A DNA stretch of 64,000 nucleotides from Streptomyces sp. NBC_00433 (GTDB taxonomy: Bacteria > Actinomycetota > Actinomycetes > Streptomycetales > Streptomycetaceae): the NCBI GenBank assembly GCA_036015235.1, contig CP107926.1, positions 8,166,001 through 8,230,000 of the forward strand. The letters are read 5' to 3'. Within the stretch, counting starts at the first letter, position 1, and each line of letters begins with the position of its first letter. The notes beneath the pieces are model-generated. The model was not told where the DNA came from. It worked only from the letters and a program-made list of their open reading frames with translations, and searched no databases. Below are positions 21,035 through 29,579 of this stretch, one piece after another. The position numbers and the translations under genes are program-made.

Positions 21035-22401
21035 GAGGTATAGATCGCCTTCGCCTGCTGCTCCGCGCTCTTCTGGAGCGAGGCGATGTTGCCGGTGCTG
21101 GGGTCGTCGATGAACTTCTGCAGGATCGAGATCATCGCCTTGGCCATGGCCGGGTCCGAGTCGCGGTCCATGAACTGCGCGACGGCCTTGCACTTGCCGA
21201 TCTCGGTGACCGACTTCTTCTGGATCGCGTTGTACGTCGGCACCTGCAGGCCGTTGGCCAGGCCCACGTCCCACTGGTCGGTCTTGAGGTACTCCGCCTC
21301 GGCCGGGCCGCTGCCGATGTACTCCAGGATCGCCTTGGCCGCGTCGGTGTTCTTGGCCTTCTTGCTCAGCATGAACCCGTCGGTGGGCGCGTCCATGTAG
21401 TCCTGGCCCCACTTGGGGTTCACCGTCGGGAAGGTGAAGAAGTCCAGGTCGTCCAGGTTCGCCTTGTCGGTGACGTACTGCGCGGCCACCTGGTTGGTGC
21501 CCTGGAACATCATGCCGGCCTGCTTGGACTCCAGCGTCTTGGCGGCGTCCTGCCAGATCCGGCCGTTGGCGCCGGACTGCGCGTAGGGCAGCAGCTCGGC
21601 CCAGTGCTGGAAGACCGTGGCGACGCCCGCGTCCGTCCACGGGATCTTGTGGGTCATCAGCTGCATGTGGTAGTCGTAGCCGTTGATCCGCATGTTGAGG
21701 ATGTCGAACGTCCCCAGCGCGGGCCAGCCGTCCTTGTCGGCGAAGGCGAGCGGGATCAGGCCGTCGGTCTTCATCTGCTTGGCCAGCGCGATGTACTCGT
21801 CCCAGGTGGTGGGGACGGTGTAGTGGTGCTTGGCGAACTCGCTCTTGTTGTAGAAGACCACCCACGGGTAGTTGTAGAGCGGCACCAGGTACTGGTGGCC
21901 GTCCAGACCGGTGGACAGCTTCTTGGCGGCGGGGCCGAAGTTGCCGCCGATCTTCTCCCAGACGTCGTCCAGCGGCTGCGCCAGGCCCTGCGCGGCGAAG
22001 TACTGCATGCGGTAGCCGGCGAACCAGGTGAAGAGGTCGTCCGGGGTGCCCTGCAGGTAGCTGGTGATGTTGTCCTGGAAGGTGTTGTGGTCGACCGTGT
22101 TGACGGTGACCTTCACCTGCGACGACGCGGTGGCCGCGGTGGTGAGCGCGGCGAACGCGGTCTTGGCGGCCGGGTCGGAGTAGTTCGACCCGAAGGTGAC
22201 GGTGCTGCCGGCCACCGAACCGGTGCTGCTCGAACCGCCGGACTTCTTGTCCGACGAGTCAGAGTCGCTGCTGCACGCCGTCAGCAGGCCGCCGGAAACT
22301 GCCGCGAGCCCCGCGGCACCGGCCACGCCCCTGAGCAGATTCCTCCGCGACGGGGACGGGCCGCTGCCCGTGCCGATTCCCGACGTCTCGACGTCCGACA
22401 T
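21031..22401 (-). CDS. Carbohydrate ABC transporter substrate-binding lipoprotein with Tat-type signal
   Basis: The product is 456 residues. The N-terminus has the twin-arginine motif SRRNLLR (Arg19-Arg20) and a lipobox GLLTAC with Cys43, so it is probably exported folded by Tat and then lipidated. The mature part is a type II (MalE-like) binding fold: VTFGSNYSD, GTPDDLFTWFAGYRMQYF, VPLYNYPWVVFYNKSEF, MMFQGTNQVAAQY. These resemble oligosaccharide-binding proteins, but the sugar cannot be assigned. ATG 22401 has GGAGG six bases upstream. It is first in a three-gene operon on the minus strand, next to the CBM2/Cip1-like gene. Confidence 0.9.
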   Translation of the reverse strand: MSDVETSGIGTGSGPSPSRRNLLRGVAGAAGLAAVSGGLLTACSSDSDSSDKKSGGSSSTGSVAGSTVTFGSNYSDPAAKTAFAALTTAATASSQVKVTVNTVDHNTFQDNITSYLQGTPDDLFTWFAGYRMQYFAAQGLAQPLDDVWEKIGGNFGPAAKKLSTGLDGHQYLVPLYNYPWVVFYNKSEFAKHHYTVPTTWDEYIALAKQMKTDGLIPLAFADKDGWPALGTFDILNMRINGYDYHMQLMTHKIPWTDAGVATVFQHWAELLPYAQSGANGRIWQDAAKTLESKQAGMMFQGTNQVAAQYVTDKANLDDLDFFTFPTVNPKWGQDYMDAPTDGFMLSKKAKNTDAAKAILEYIGSGPAEAEYLKTDQWDVGLANGLQVPTYNAIQKKSVTEIGKCKAVAQFMDRDSDPAMAKAMISILQKFIDDPSTGNIASLQKSAEQQAKAIYTS

Positions 22402-22778
22402 GGTGCCTCCATGTGTGTGTGGGCGCTTATAGGGGACTTGTGGGAGAGCTGAAGGCGAAATGCTGACGGAGCGGAGACTCTGGCGGGTCTGTAGCGCCGA
22501 GCCGTTTCCAACAGAAGTCACCAAGATGAAACGCCATCGCAACTGCAGGGTAGTTCTACGCCACATGCAGGGGGCCGTCAACGCCCTGATCCTGATGCGT
22601 TGCCGGACCGTGATGTCGAGTGGATGTTGAAACATGTTCGCTTCGGTTGGCATCCTGTATCACCACGCACAGCGGCCGCCGTACGCCCCGTGAAGGGCCT
22701 ACGGCGGCCGCCCGGCAAGGCGGTGGCCTCAGGGCCGCGGACACGCCTGTGCCGCGGCCGGCGGGCCTCCCCGCGCGG
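22402..22778. promoter_or_regulatory. Upstream region of the sugar ABC operon
   Basis: This 377-base gap between the ABC operon start and the secreted-protein gene contains the terminator at 22672-22711 and an AT-richer stretch at 22500-22670 that presumably carries the operon promoter. AACATGTT at 22631-22638 is an 8-base palindrome. I see no CebR- or LacI-type palindrome here, unlike the neighbouring Cip1-like gene. Confidence 0.4.
22672..22711 (-). terminator. Terminator of the small secreted-protein gene
   Basis: GCGGCCGCCGTA (22672-22683) and TACGGCGGCCGC (22700-22711) are perfect 12-base arms around a 16-base loop, 68 bases beyond the minus-strand stop at 22779. Confidence 0.7.
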
Positions 22779-23276
22779 TCACCCGACCGTAGCCGGTCGC
22801 TCGATGAGCAGGTCGGCCGTCGTGCTCGTCAGCACGACGCCGCCCCGGCTCACCGACACCGTCACCCGCAACCGGTCGGCCGTGCAGCCGGCGAAGGTCA
22901 GGTAGGTCGTCGTCGTCGACACCCGCGCGTGCGGGGCGAAGGTGACCGACCGCGGCAGCGGGTCGTACACCGGGCAGCCGGTCGGGTAGCCGGTCGAGGT
23001 GTCGGACAGGAAGCGGCCCGACCACGTCTCGCTGATCGCCTGGGACTGACCGGTGCAGTTGGTCGCGGTGAGGGTGGCAGCCGAGGAGCCGCCGGCGGGC
23101 ACCGCCGCCGGATCGAAGGCGAAGCTGTCGACCCTGATGACGGAGGCGGTCGCGCAGGGCGTGCGGGACGCGGGGGCGGGGGGAGCGGCCGCCGCGGCGG
23201 GGCCGCCGGCCGTCACCGCGGCGGCTGTGGCGAGCGCGGCGGCGGCCGTCACGAGGACGGGGAGTCTGCGGGGCAC
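22779..23276 (-). CDS. Small secreted protein of unknown function
   Basis: The product is 165 residues. A signal peptide (basic VPRRLP, then an Ala-rich core) ends near residue 35. The mature part looks like an all-beta sandwich with four cysteines (RTPCATAS, ATNCTGQS, PTGCPVYD, FAGCTADR) that could make two disulfides, useful outside the cell. I do not recognise the family; short immunoglobulin-like secreted proteins of this kind are common in Streptomyces. GTG 23276 has AAAGGA upstream. It is monocistronic and divergent from the ketoacyl synthase gene. Confidence 0.7.
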   Translation of the reverse strand: MPRRLPVLVTAAAALATAAAVTAGGPAAAAAPPAPASRTPCATASVIRVDSFAFDPAAVPAGGSSAATLTATNCTGQSQAISETWSGRFLSDTSTGYPTGCPVYDPLPRSVTFAPHARVSTTTTYLTFAGCTADRLRVTVSVSRGGVVLTSTTADLLIERPATVG

Positions 23277-23598
23277 ATCGGGTCCTTTCCGTACGCCGGG
23301 CGTGGGGGGCCGCCCGGGGCCCGAACATGACGGCACCAAAGTGCGGCTCGGAAGCAGGCGTTGGCAACGGCCTGGGCGCCCGGGACGCGGGCAAAGACCC
23401 GAACCGGCCGTCCTTGCGGGCGGGTGCGGCGCGACCGCTCCGGAACGGCTCGTTCACCGGCGGAACATACGCGCGCCGTAGAATGGGCGCCGGGTCGGAC
23501 GCCGGTCCCGGCACCGGCAGCAACCGCTGCGGATCAGGGAGATCACGCCCAGGTACCGTGGTTCGGTCCCGTCCCGGCCGAAGGCCTGAAAGGCTCCC
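23277..23598. other. Divergent intergenic region, no clear sites
   Basis: These 322 bases separate the secreted-protein gene and the ketoacyl synthase III gene. GAAAGG at 23588-23593 is the ribosome site of the synthase. I see no convincing palindrome or promoter pair. Confidence 0.4.
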
Positions 23599-24600
23599 AT
23601 GAAAGCTGAGATCGCCGTGTCCGCAGGTGCGCGGCACACCCGGATCCTCGGGGTCGGCGCATACCGCCCCCGCCGGGTCGTCGACAACGCGGAGGTGTGC
23701 CGGCACATCGACTCCACCGACGAGTGGATCCGGTCGAGAACCGGCATCGTGACCCGCCGCTGGGCCGGGCCCGACGAGACCCTGGGCGTCATGGCCGAAC
23801 AGGCCGCGAGCAAGGCGATCGCGGCGGCCGGGATCACCCCCGACGCCATCACCTGCGTGATCGCCGCGACCTTCACGCACCTCAAGCAGACCCCCGCCGT
23901 CGCCACCGAGATCGGCTACCGGATCGGCGCCACCGGCGCTGCCGGCTTCGACATCTCGGCCGGCTGCGCCGGCTTCGTGCACGGCCTCACACTGGCCTCC
24001 GACGCGGTCAGGGCCCGCGGCGGCCATGTGCTGGTCGTCGGCGTCGAGCGGATGTCCGACATCCTCGACCTGACCGACCGCTCCACCGCGTTCATCTTCG
24101 GCGACGGCGCGGGCGCGGTCGTCGTCGGCCCGTCGGACACCCCTGGCATCGGCCCGGTCGTCTGGGGCGCCGACGGCTCCCAGGCCGACGCCATCGAGCA
24201 GAGCGTGCCGTGGGACGCGCTGCGGGACACCCCGGACCAGCCCTTCCCCGCGCTGCGGCAGGACGGGCAGCGGGTCTTCCGCTGGGCGGTCTACGAGATG
24301 TCCAAGGTCGCCGTCCAGGCGCTCGACGCGGCCGGCATCGCCGCGGACGACCTCGACGCCTTCATCCCGCACCAGGCGAACGAGCGGATCATCGACTCCA
24401 TGACCCGCTCCATGGCCCTGCCGGCCCGGGTCGCGGTCGCGAAGGACATCGTCACCACCGGCAACACCTCGGGCGCCTCCATCCCGCTCGCGATGGAGTC
24501 GCTGCTCGCCTCGGGCCGGGCCGCCACCGGCGACACGGCCCTGCTGCTCGGCTACGGCTCGGGGCTGTCCTACGCGGCACTCGTCGCGACCCTGCCCTGA
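23599..24600 (+). CDS. 3-oxoacyl-ACP synthase III (FabH-like), stand-alone
   Basis: The product is 333 residues. The catalytic triad of KAS III is complete: Cys123 in SAGCAGF, His258 in PHQAN and Asn289 in TGNTSGAS. The N-terminal RILGVGAYRPRRVVDN and STDEWIRSRTGI are typical. It would condense an acyl-CoA starter with malonyl-ACP. The primary fabH of Streptomyces sits in a fabD-fabH-acpP-fabF cluster; here no acp, fabD or fabF is adjacent, so this is a second, specialised copy (altered starter unit or secondary-metabolite priming). GAAAGG precedes ATG 23599. Confidence 0.88.
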   Translation: MKAEIAVSAGARHTRILGVGAYRPRRVVDNAEVCRHIDSTDEWIRSRTGIVTRRWAGPDETLGVMAEQAASKAIAAAGITPDAITCVIAATFTHLKQTPAVATEIGYRIGATGAAGFDISAGCAGFVHGLTLASDAVRARGGHVLVVGVERMSDILDLTDRSTAFIFGDGAGAVVVGPSDTPGIGPVVWGADGSQADAIEQSVPWDALRDTPDQPFPALRQDGQRVFRWAVYEMSKVAVQALDAAGIAADDLDAFIPHQANERIIDSMTRSMALPARVAVAKDIVTTGNTSGASIPLAMESLLASGRAATGDTALLLGYGSGLSYAALVATLP

Positions 24601-24608
24601 GCGCGTAC

Positions 24609-24636
24609 GCCCGGCCGCCGGACGCGGCGGCCGGGC
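24609..24636. terminator. Terminator between convergent synthase and TetR genes
   Basis: GCCCGGCCGCC (24609-24619) pairs with GGCGGCCGGGC (24626-24636) around a 6-base loop, nine bases after the synthase stop. Confidence 0.7.
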
Positions 24637-24660
24637 GCACAGCCGTACGGCAGGCGGGCC

Positions 24661-25215
24661 TCAGGCGCCCTGCGCCGCCGCGGCCAGGAAGCCGCCGACC
24701 ACCGCGCGCACCACGTCGGTGCCGAAGCCGCCGCCGGCCCGCAGGCCGCCGGTAGACCGGCGGGCCCGCCAGCCGGTCGATCGCCAGGTCCACGTCGAGG
24801 CCGGCCGGCAGCTCGCCGACCGGCCGCGCCCGCTCTCCCGCCGCACCCGCGAACCCGCCGCGTACAGCTCCCGCTCCAGCTCGGCGAACACCGGGTCCAC
24901 GCCCGCCCGTGCGATGACCGCCCGCCTCCCGTGCCCGCCCACCGGACCGTGCAGCACCCTGCGCAGCGCGTCCAGCCCGGCCACCAGGCCGGCGCGCAGA
25001 CCGCCGGTCGGGGTGATGCGCGCGGCCCGTGTCCGCTGCACGATCGCGTCCCTGAGCATGCCGGACGTGTCGGGCCAGCGCCGGTGGACGGTGGCGCGCC
25101 CGACCCCGCTGCGGGCGGCGACCGCGACATGCGTCACCGCCGCCCAGCCCTGCTCGACCAGCGGCTCCCGCGCGGCCCCCAGGGCCGCGGCCCCGCTCCT
25201 GGCCGCCCGCGGATC
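24661..25215 (-). pseudogene. TetR/AcrR-family regulator, degenerate
   Basis: A TetR-type HTH is readable: EQGWAAVTHVAVAARSGVGR then ATVHRRWPDT, and the C-terminal GTDVVRAVVGGFLAAA is in the same frame. Between about 24752 and 24835, however, the family-like sequence (ARPVGELPAGLDVDLAIDRL then AGPPVYRR) lies in a different frame, so two compensating shifts flank ~28 residues. No ATG or GTG exists in frame upstream of the HTH; the only in-frame start (GTG 25137) would cut the HTH itself. The gene is therefore either decayed or hit by sequencing errors. It lies downstream of the APH-like kinase gene on the same strand. Confidence 0.6.
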
Positions 25216-25283
25216 GGGCCCGCGCCCCGGCGGGTCCGACGGGCCGAACGCGGCGGGCGACTCCCCGAAGAGGGGGCGGGCGG

Positions 25284-26291
25284 TCAGCAGCCCCTGACCA
25301 CCGTGTCGAGCGCCGCGGTCAGCCGCGGGGTGGTGAAGTCCCGCACCCAGGCCAGGTGTGCGCCCTCCGTGCCGCGCGGCACGACCTCGACCAGCATGAT
25401 CAGGTACAGATAGCAGCGGTAGAGCGCCAGGCGCACCCGCGCCGCGCCGTCGAAGGCCGTACGCCCGCCCGCCGCGCCGTAACCCGCCAGGAAGGCCGGA
25501 TCGTCCTCAAGGGGAGGGCTCAGCAGCGACAGCGACGCGAAGTCCGCCAGCGGGTCGCCCCAGAACATCCGCTCGCCGTCGATCAGCCCGCTGACCTTAC
25601 GCGCCCCCGGCGCACCGTCCAGCAGGACATTGCCGGGCCACAGGTCGAAGTGCACGAGCGCAGGCTCGGCCACCTCCGCGAGCGCCGCCGACCCGCCCGC
25701 CAGCGCGGACCGTATCGCGTCGGCCGGCAGCGGCAGCCACGACCCGAAGGCCGCCGCGTCGTCCAGCACCGCGTCGGTCATCGCCCCGAAGGCCGGTGCC
25801 CAGCGGCCGGCGAGCGGCGCCACGCGCTGCGCCGGATAGCCGAAGCCCGGACCGCGCACGGTGTGCAGCCGTGCCACCAGGCCGCCCAACTCCCCCCGCA
25901 ACCGGTCGCGTTCACCGTCCGCCATCGACTCGCCGGCCTCGTGCCACGACACCCCGGGCGTATGCGTCATCAGCAGGAAGGGCGCCGCCCCCGGGGCGTC
26001 CTCCGACCACCGCGCGTGCACCACCCGCGGCGCCGGCACCCCCGCCGCGGCGGCGGACTCGTAGAACAGCGCCTCGCCGCACAGCAGTTCCGCCTCGTAG
26101 CGCAACCGCGGGGTGCCCGCGGGCGGCGGGACCTTCAGGACCAGCCGGGTGCCGTCGGTGAGGCCGACCTCGTGCAGCGCGTTGTAGGACCCGCCGGCCA
26201 TCGCCGTCCGCGAGGCGACCCGCGCCCGTGCTATCCCGGCCCGCGCGAGCAGGCCGTCCACCGCCTCCCGGCCCACCGTGTGCACCGCCAC
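25284..26291 (-). CDS. Aminoglycoside phosphotransferase (APH)-family kinase
   Basis: The product is 335 residues with the protein-kinase-like APH fold: a nucleotide-binding region around SYNALHEVGLTDGTRLVLKV, the catalytic loop LVHFDLWPGNVLLD (Asp and Asn of HxDxxxxN) and the metal-binding segment SGLIDGERMFWGDPLADF. Members phosphorylate antibiotics, choline, homoserine and other small alcohols, and this one cannot be assigned. The start is GTG 26291. It is followed closely by the TetR remnant and preceded by a membrane protein on the same strand. Confidence 0.8.
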   Translation of the reverse strand: MAVHTVGREAVDGLLARAGIARARVASRTAMAGGSYNALHEVGLTDGTRLVLKVPPPAGTPRLRYEAELLCGEALFYESAAAAGVPAPRVVHARWSEDAPGAAPFLLMTHTPGVSWHEAGESMADGERDRLRGELGGLVARLHTVRGPGFGYPAQRVAPLAGRWAPAFGAMTDAVLDDAAAFGSWLPLPADAIRSALAGGSAALAEVAEPALVHFDLWPGNVLLDGAPGARKVSGLIDGERMFWGDPLADFASLSLLSPPLEDDPAFLAGYGAAGGRTAFDGAARVRLALYRCYLYLIMLVEVVPRGTEGAHLAWVRDFTTPRLTAALDTVVRGC

Positions 26292-26321
26292 CGGCCCTCC
26301 CCGTGTCGTCCGGAAGGCACC

Positions 26322-27107
26322 CTACGCCGTCACCGCACCCCAGCAGAGCGCGCCCACCGCGGCCGCCGCGTACAGCCACACCCCCGCGAGCACCACCCGC
26401 CGCTGCCGGGCCGCCGGCCACCCCGTGAACGAGACCGCCCAGGCCAGCGCGGGCAGCACCAGCACCGCGTGCAGCGTCACCCCGTGCAGCGGTTTGAGCA
26501 TCCCCGTCGAGTGATACGCCGCCTGCTGGTGGCCGGTCCTGGTGTCGGCCACCCCGCGGGCGATCATCGCCGCCCCCGACAGCAGCCCGACCATCAGCAG
26601 CGCGAACCCGGCCCGCAGCGCCGGCGGCATCCCCGCAGGCCCGCCCGGCACCCCGCGGAAGGCCGCCACCGCGAAGGTGCCGAGCACCCCCACCAGCAGG
26701 GCGCCCCCCACCGCCAGCGACATCGCCACCGCCGTGTTCGCGGGCGTCTCCATGTCGAAGTGCGAGGGCACCCCGCGCCACGCCTGCACGGTGATCCCGC
26801 CGACCTCCAGCACGCAGTCCGCGCTGAAAAGAGCCAGCAGCACCGCCCGGGTCCGCGCCGGTATCCGCACGTACGACGTCACCCAGGCGACCGCGATCAG
26901 CGTCAGACCGAACGACACCCCGAACGTGAAGGGCTTGCGCCAGGACACCGGGCCGTCCCACGGACCGCCGTCCACGAAGAAGACCCCCAGGTGGAAGAGC
27001 CCCGAGCCGACGAGCGCTGCCCCGACCGCGCAGGCCACCCGCTCGACGGGCCGCGCCGCCCGTACGGCCCCTGTGACGGCGGCAGCCGCCGCGGTGGTGG
27101 CGGACAT
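26322..27107 (-). CDS. Integral membrane protein of unknown function
   Basis: The product is 261 residues with about seven hydrophobic segments, including CAVGAALVGSGLFHLGVFFV, FTFGVSFGLTLIAVAWV and AVLVLPALAWAVSF. Between them are conserved-looking polar stretches PWDGPVSWRKPFTF and PSHFDMETPANT. I do not recognise a transporter or enzyme family. I chose ATG 27107 because it places a short Ala-rich tail before the first helix. It ends 30 bases before the APH-like gene on the same strand, so the two may be co-transcribed. Confidence 0.65.
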   Translation of the reverse strand: MSATTAAAAAVTGAVRAARPVERVACAVGAALVGSGLFHLGVFFVDGGPWDGPVSWRKPFTFGVSFGLTLIAVAWVTSYVRIPARTRAVLLALFSADCVLEVGGITVQAWRGVPSHFDMETPANTAVAMSLAVGGALLVGVLGTFAVAAFRGVPGGPAGMPPALRAGFALLMVGLLSGAAMIARGVADTRTGHQQAAYHSTGMLKPLHGVTLHAVLVLPALAWAVSFTGWPAARQRRVVLAGVWLYAAAAVGALCWGAVTA

Positions 27108-27351
27108 GGCCGGCTCCCGACTCCTCGTCACCCGGGCCGCTCCCGGGCGGAACGCGCCCACGCTAGGCCGTGCCCGCCGGCCGCCGCGTCGTCGCCGGGG
27201 AGGCCGTACGCCTGCTCCCGGCGCAGTACGTACACCCGGGAGGGTGCCGCCGCTGCGGCGGGCGGGTGCTTCCCGCGCCGCGGGCGATTGCCACGGCCGC
27301 CGGTCGGACAAGCAGAAAACCGGAAGATCGGGGCAGCGCGGAAGGACCGGG

Positions 27352-28611
27352 ATGAGCCAGCAGACCACCGACCCGCGGCCGGACGACCGGGCCGCCGGCC
27401 CCGACGGCGGCCCACCCCGGCCCGCCAGGACCCGCTGGCGCCGGCTGCTGCCGTGGAAGCACCGGCGCGACCTCACCCCCGAGCAGCTCCGCCGCCGCAA
27501 ACTGGTCACCCGCTCGCTCACCGGCGTCTGCGTGATCTGCGTCGGCACCCTCGGCTGGTCCGTCGGCCAGGCGCTCACCTACCCGGGCAAGGACAGCACC
27601 ACGGCCCGCCTCGCCGAATGGGCCCGCGACCACGAACTGGGCTTCGTGGTCGACAAGCTGGAGGACATGCAGTACTCGATGGACCCGCCGAAGGTCGGCG
27701 GCACCCTGCCCGCCGACGCGCTGGCCCGCATGAAGGCCACCCAGGGCGCCGCCCCCACCCCCGCGCACGTCACCGCCCAGCCCCTGGTCCCGCTGCACGC
27801 CCCGATGCCGCCGCCGGTCAGCCCGGCACTCCCCGGCGAGGGCGTCTACCGCACACTGGCCGCCGCCCACGACCAGCCCATCGTCCAGGGCACCTACGTA
27901 CGCCCCGACGGCGACCACACCTCCTACGAGGCCGCGGTCGCCTGGATCAGCGGCAAATACGCCCGCTTCCAGCTCCACCCCGGCTTCCGCGAGCCCGGCG
28001 GCACCTTCGATGTGCCGCCGAGCATCCCGAAGGGCCTGCGCACCGGGCTGGTCGCCACCTGGAACGGCGGTTTCCGCATCACCGACGGCGGCTCCCGCGG
28101 CGGCTTCTACCTCGACGGCCGCACCGCGGGCTCACTGCGCGACGGCGCCGCCTCCGAAGTCTTCTACCGCGACGGCTCCATCCGCATCGGCGTCTGGGGC
28201 CGCGACGTCCGCATGACCCCCGACGTCACCGGCGTCCGCCAGTGCCTCGAACTCATGGTCGACCGCGGCCGGGTCGTCCCCGACATCGGCGACGACTCCA
28301 AGTGGGGCGTCAGCGACCAGAGCCGGATGTTCGTCCCGCGCTCCGGCGTCGGCGTCACCGCGCAGGGCGACATCGTCATGGTCGTCGGCCAGGCGCTCTC
28401 CGCGCAGACGCTGGCGCAGCTGATGCAGCGGGCCGGGGCGGTGCGCGCCATGCCATTGGACATGAACAGGGCCTGGCCCTCCTTCATGTCCTACGACGGC
28501 ACGCGCACACCTGCCGATCCGACCCCCACGAACATCCTCGACTTCGAGGATCCGCCGGACCGGTACTACGCGCAGGCCACCCGCGATTTCGTCGCGGTCT
28601 ACGCCCGCTGA
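27352..28611 (+). CDS. Phosphodiester glycosidase (NAGPA-like) domain protein, membrane-anchored
   Basis: The product is 419 residues. A ~45-residue cytosolic tail rich in Arg, Pro and Asp is followed by one membrane helix (~50-72, SLTGVCVICVGTLGWSVG), a Pro-rich linker, and an extracytoplasmic NAGPA/phosphodiester glycosidase domain: LVATWNGGFRI, GGFYLDGRTAGSLRDG, IGVWGRDVRMTPDV, GVGVTAQGDIVMVVGQ, ALPLDMNRAWPSF-like end. The domain is named after the enzyme that uncaps mannose-6-phosphodiesters. In bacteria it may remodel cell-wall glycopolymers or exopolysaccharide. AAGGA lies upstream of ATG 27352. Confidence 0.8.
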   Translation: MSQQTTDPRPDDRAAGPDGGPPRPARTRWRRLLPWKHRRDLTPEQLRRRKLVTRSLTGVCVICVGTLGWSVGQALTYPGKDSTTARLAEWARDHELGFVVDKLEDMQYSMDPPKVGGTLPADALARMKATQGAAPTPAHVTAQPLVPLHAPMPPPVSPALPGEGVYRTLAAAHDQPIVQGTYVRPDGDHTSYEAAVAWISGKYARFQLHPGFREPGGTFDVPPSIPKGLRTGLVATWNGGFRITDGGSRGGFYLDGRTAGSLRDGAASEVFYRDGSIRIGVWGRDVRMTPDVTGVRQCLELMVDRGRVVPDIGDDSKWGVSDQSRMFVPRSGVGVTAQGDIVMVVGQALSAQTLAQLMQRAGAVRAMPLDMNRAWPSFMSYDGTRTPADPTPTNILDFEDPPDRYYAQATRDFVAVYAR

Positions 28612-29048
28612 GCCCCTCCCCGGGGCGCGCCACCCCGAATCCCCGGCTGACCCCGGGGGCCGGTGCCCCCGCGGCACGGCAGCCCTTGGCAGGGGCGAAC
28701 GCCTGGGCGTAGGAGGACGCAGGCCACAAGGGGCGCGGGGAACTGCGCGCCCGCCGGCGAGGCGGGAAAGAAAGCAACGCCACCGCAAGGGGCAATCACC
28801 CAGGGGCGCGGGGAACTGCGCGACAAGCCCCCACGCAGCGCAACGGTGGAGTCCGTAGCAGCACCCCGCAGGGAGTGGCGGGGAACTGCGCGACAAGCCC
28901 CCACGCAGCGCAACGGTGGAGTCCGTAGCAGCACCCCGCAGGGAGTGGCGGGGAACTGCGCGACAAGCCACGACGGGCCGCCGCCCCCGCGCGGGAAGGG
29001 GGAAAACCACCGTGCCCGGGGCCCGCCCGCCGCGTTAGGCTCGCAGGT
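28612..29048. repeat. Intergenic region with 70-base tandem repeat
   Basis: The gap holds a direct tandem duplication with an exact 70-base period: units at 28808-28877 and 28878-28947, and a partial third copy at 28948-28969, each starting GCGGGGAACTGCGCGACAAG. A diverged single copy of the first ~13 bases lies at 28737-28749. The GGGGCGCGGGGAACTGCGCG core is a dispersed intergenic repeat of streptomycetes; a reverse-oriented copy occurs at 39829-39848. The last ~75 bases hold the promoter of the S4-domain gene. Confidence 0.8.
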
Positions 29049-29049
29049 A
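29036..29049 (+). promoter_or_regulatory. -10 element and probable leaderless start of the S4-domain gene
   Basis: TAGGCT at 29036-29041 ends seven bases before ATG 29049 and there is no Shine-Dalgarno sequence, which points to transcription starting at or just before the ATG. The -35 region is weak. Confidence 0.45.
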
Positions 29050-29468
29050 TGGCAGGTGCTGCGCAGGAAGGACCCGGCGGGAGCGTACGGGTCGACAGCT
29101 GGATCTGGTGCGTACGGCTCACCAAGACCCGGTCGCTGGCCGCCACCGCGTGCCGCGCGGGCCACGTCCGGGTGAACGGGGAGCGGGTCAAGCCCGCCCA
29201 GGCGGTCAGGCCGGGGGACGAGGTGCGGCTGCACCACGCCGGACGCGAGCGGGTCGTCGTGGTGTCCAAGGTGGTGAACAAGCGGGTCGGCGCCGCCATC
29301 GCCGTCGACTGCTTCGTGGACAACAGCCCGCCCCCGCCGCCCCGCGAGGACGTCCTCGCGCTCGGCCTGCGCGACCGGGGCGCCGGGCGCCCCACCAAGC
29401 GCGACCGGCGCGAGTTGGAAAGGCTCCGCCTGCACGGCTCGGCCCGCCCCGGTCCGGGCGGCGGCTGA
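29049..29468 (+). CDS. S4-domain RNA-binding protein, Hsp15-like
   Basis: The product is 139 residues. An N-terminal S4 RNA-binding domain (~13-75; RVDSWIWCVRLTKTRSLAAT, CRAGHVRVNGERVKPAQAV, GDEVRLHHAGRERVVVV) is followed by a basic tail with GRPTKRDRRELERLR, as in the ribosome-associated heat-shock protein Hsp15. E. coli Hsp15 recycles 50S subunits carrying nascent chains after stalled translation, so a similar ribosome-rescue role is likely. It is a single gene, terminated by the hairpin at 29483-29512. Confidence 0.88.
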   Translation: MAGAAQEGPGGSVRVDSWIWCVRLTKTRSLAATACRAGHVRVNGERVKPAQAVRPGDEVRLHHAGRERVVVVSKVVNKRVGAAIAVDCFVDNSPPPPPREDVLALGLRDRGAGRPTKRDRRELERLRLHGSARPGPGGG

Positions 29469-29482
29469 GCCGGCCCGGCTGC

Positions 29483-29512
29483 CCAACCCCCTGGTGATCA
29501 GTAGGGGGTTGG
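29483..29512 (+). terminator. Terminator after the S4-domain gene
   Basis: CCAACCCCCT (29483-29492) and AGGGGGTTGG (29503-29512) form a perfect 10-base stem with a 10-base loop. The second arm overlaps the -35 element of the next promoter. Confidence 0.7.
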
Positions 29513-29537
29513 CCGCCGGGCGGCTGTCTGGGAGAAT
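29509..29537 (+). promoter_or_regulatory. Promoter of the metallophosphoesterase-PPTase operon
   Basis: TTGGCC (29509-29514) and GAGAAT (29532-29537) are spaced 17 bases, a fair housekeeping-type promoter. The ATG lies 43 bases downstream of the -10. Confidence 0.45.
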
Positions 29538-29579
29538 CGAGGGCGTGCTGCTACCGACACCACGAGGGGCGGAGTCGCC

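Noticed and set aside
28808..28969. 70-base repeats as a mobile element end
   Set aside because: No transposase, terminal inverted repeats or target duplication; the sequence matches a dispersed streptomycete intergenic repeat.
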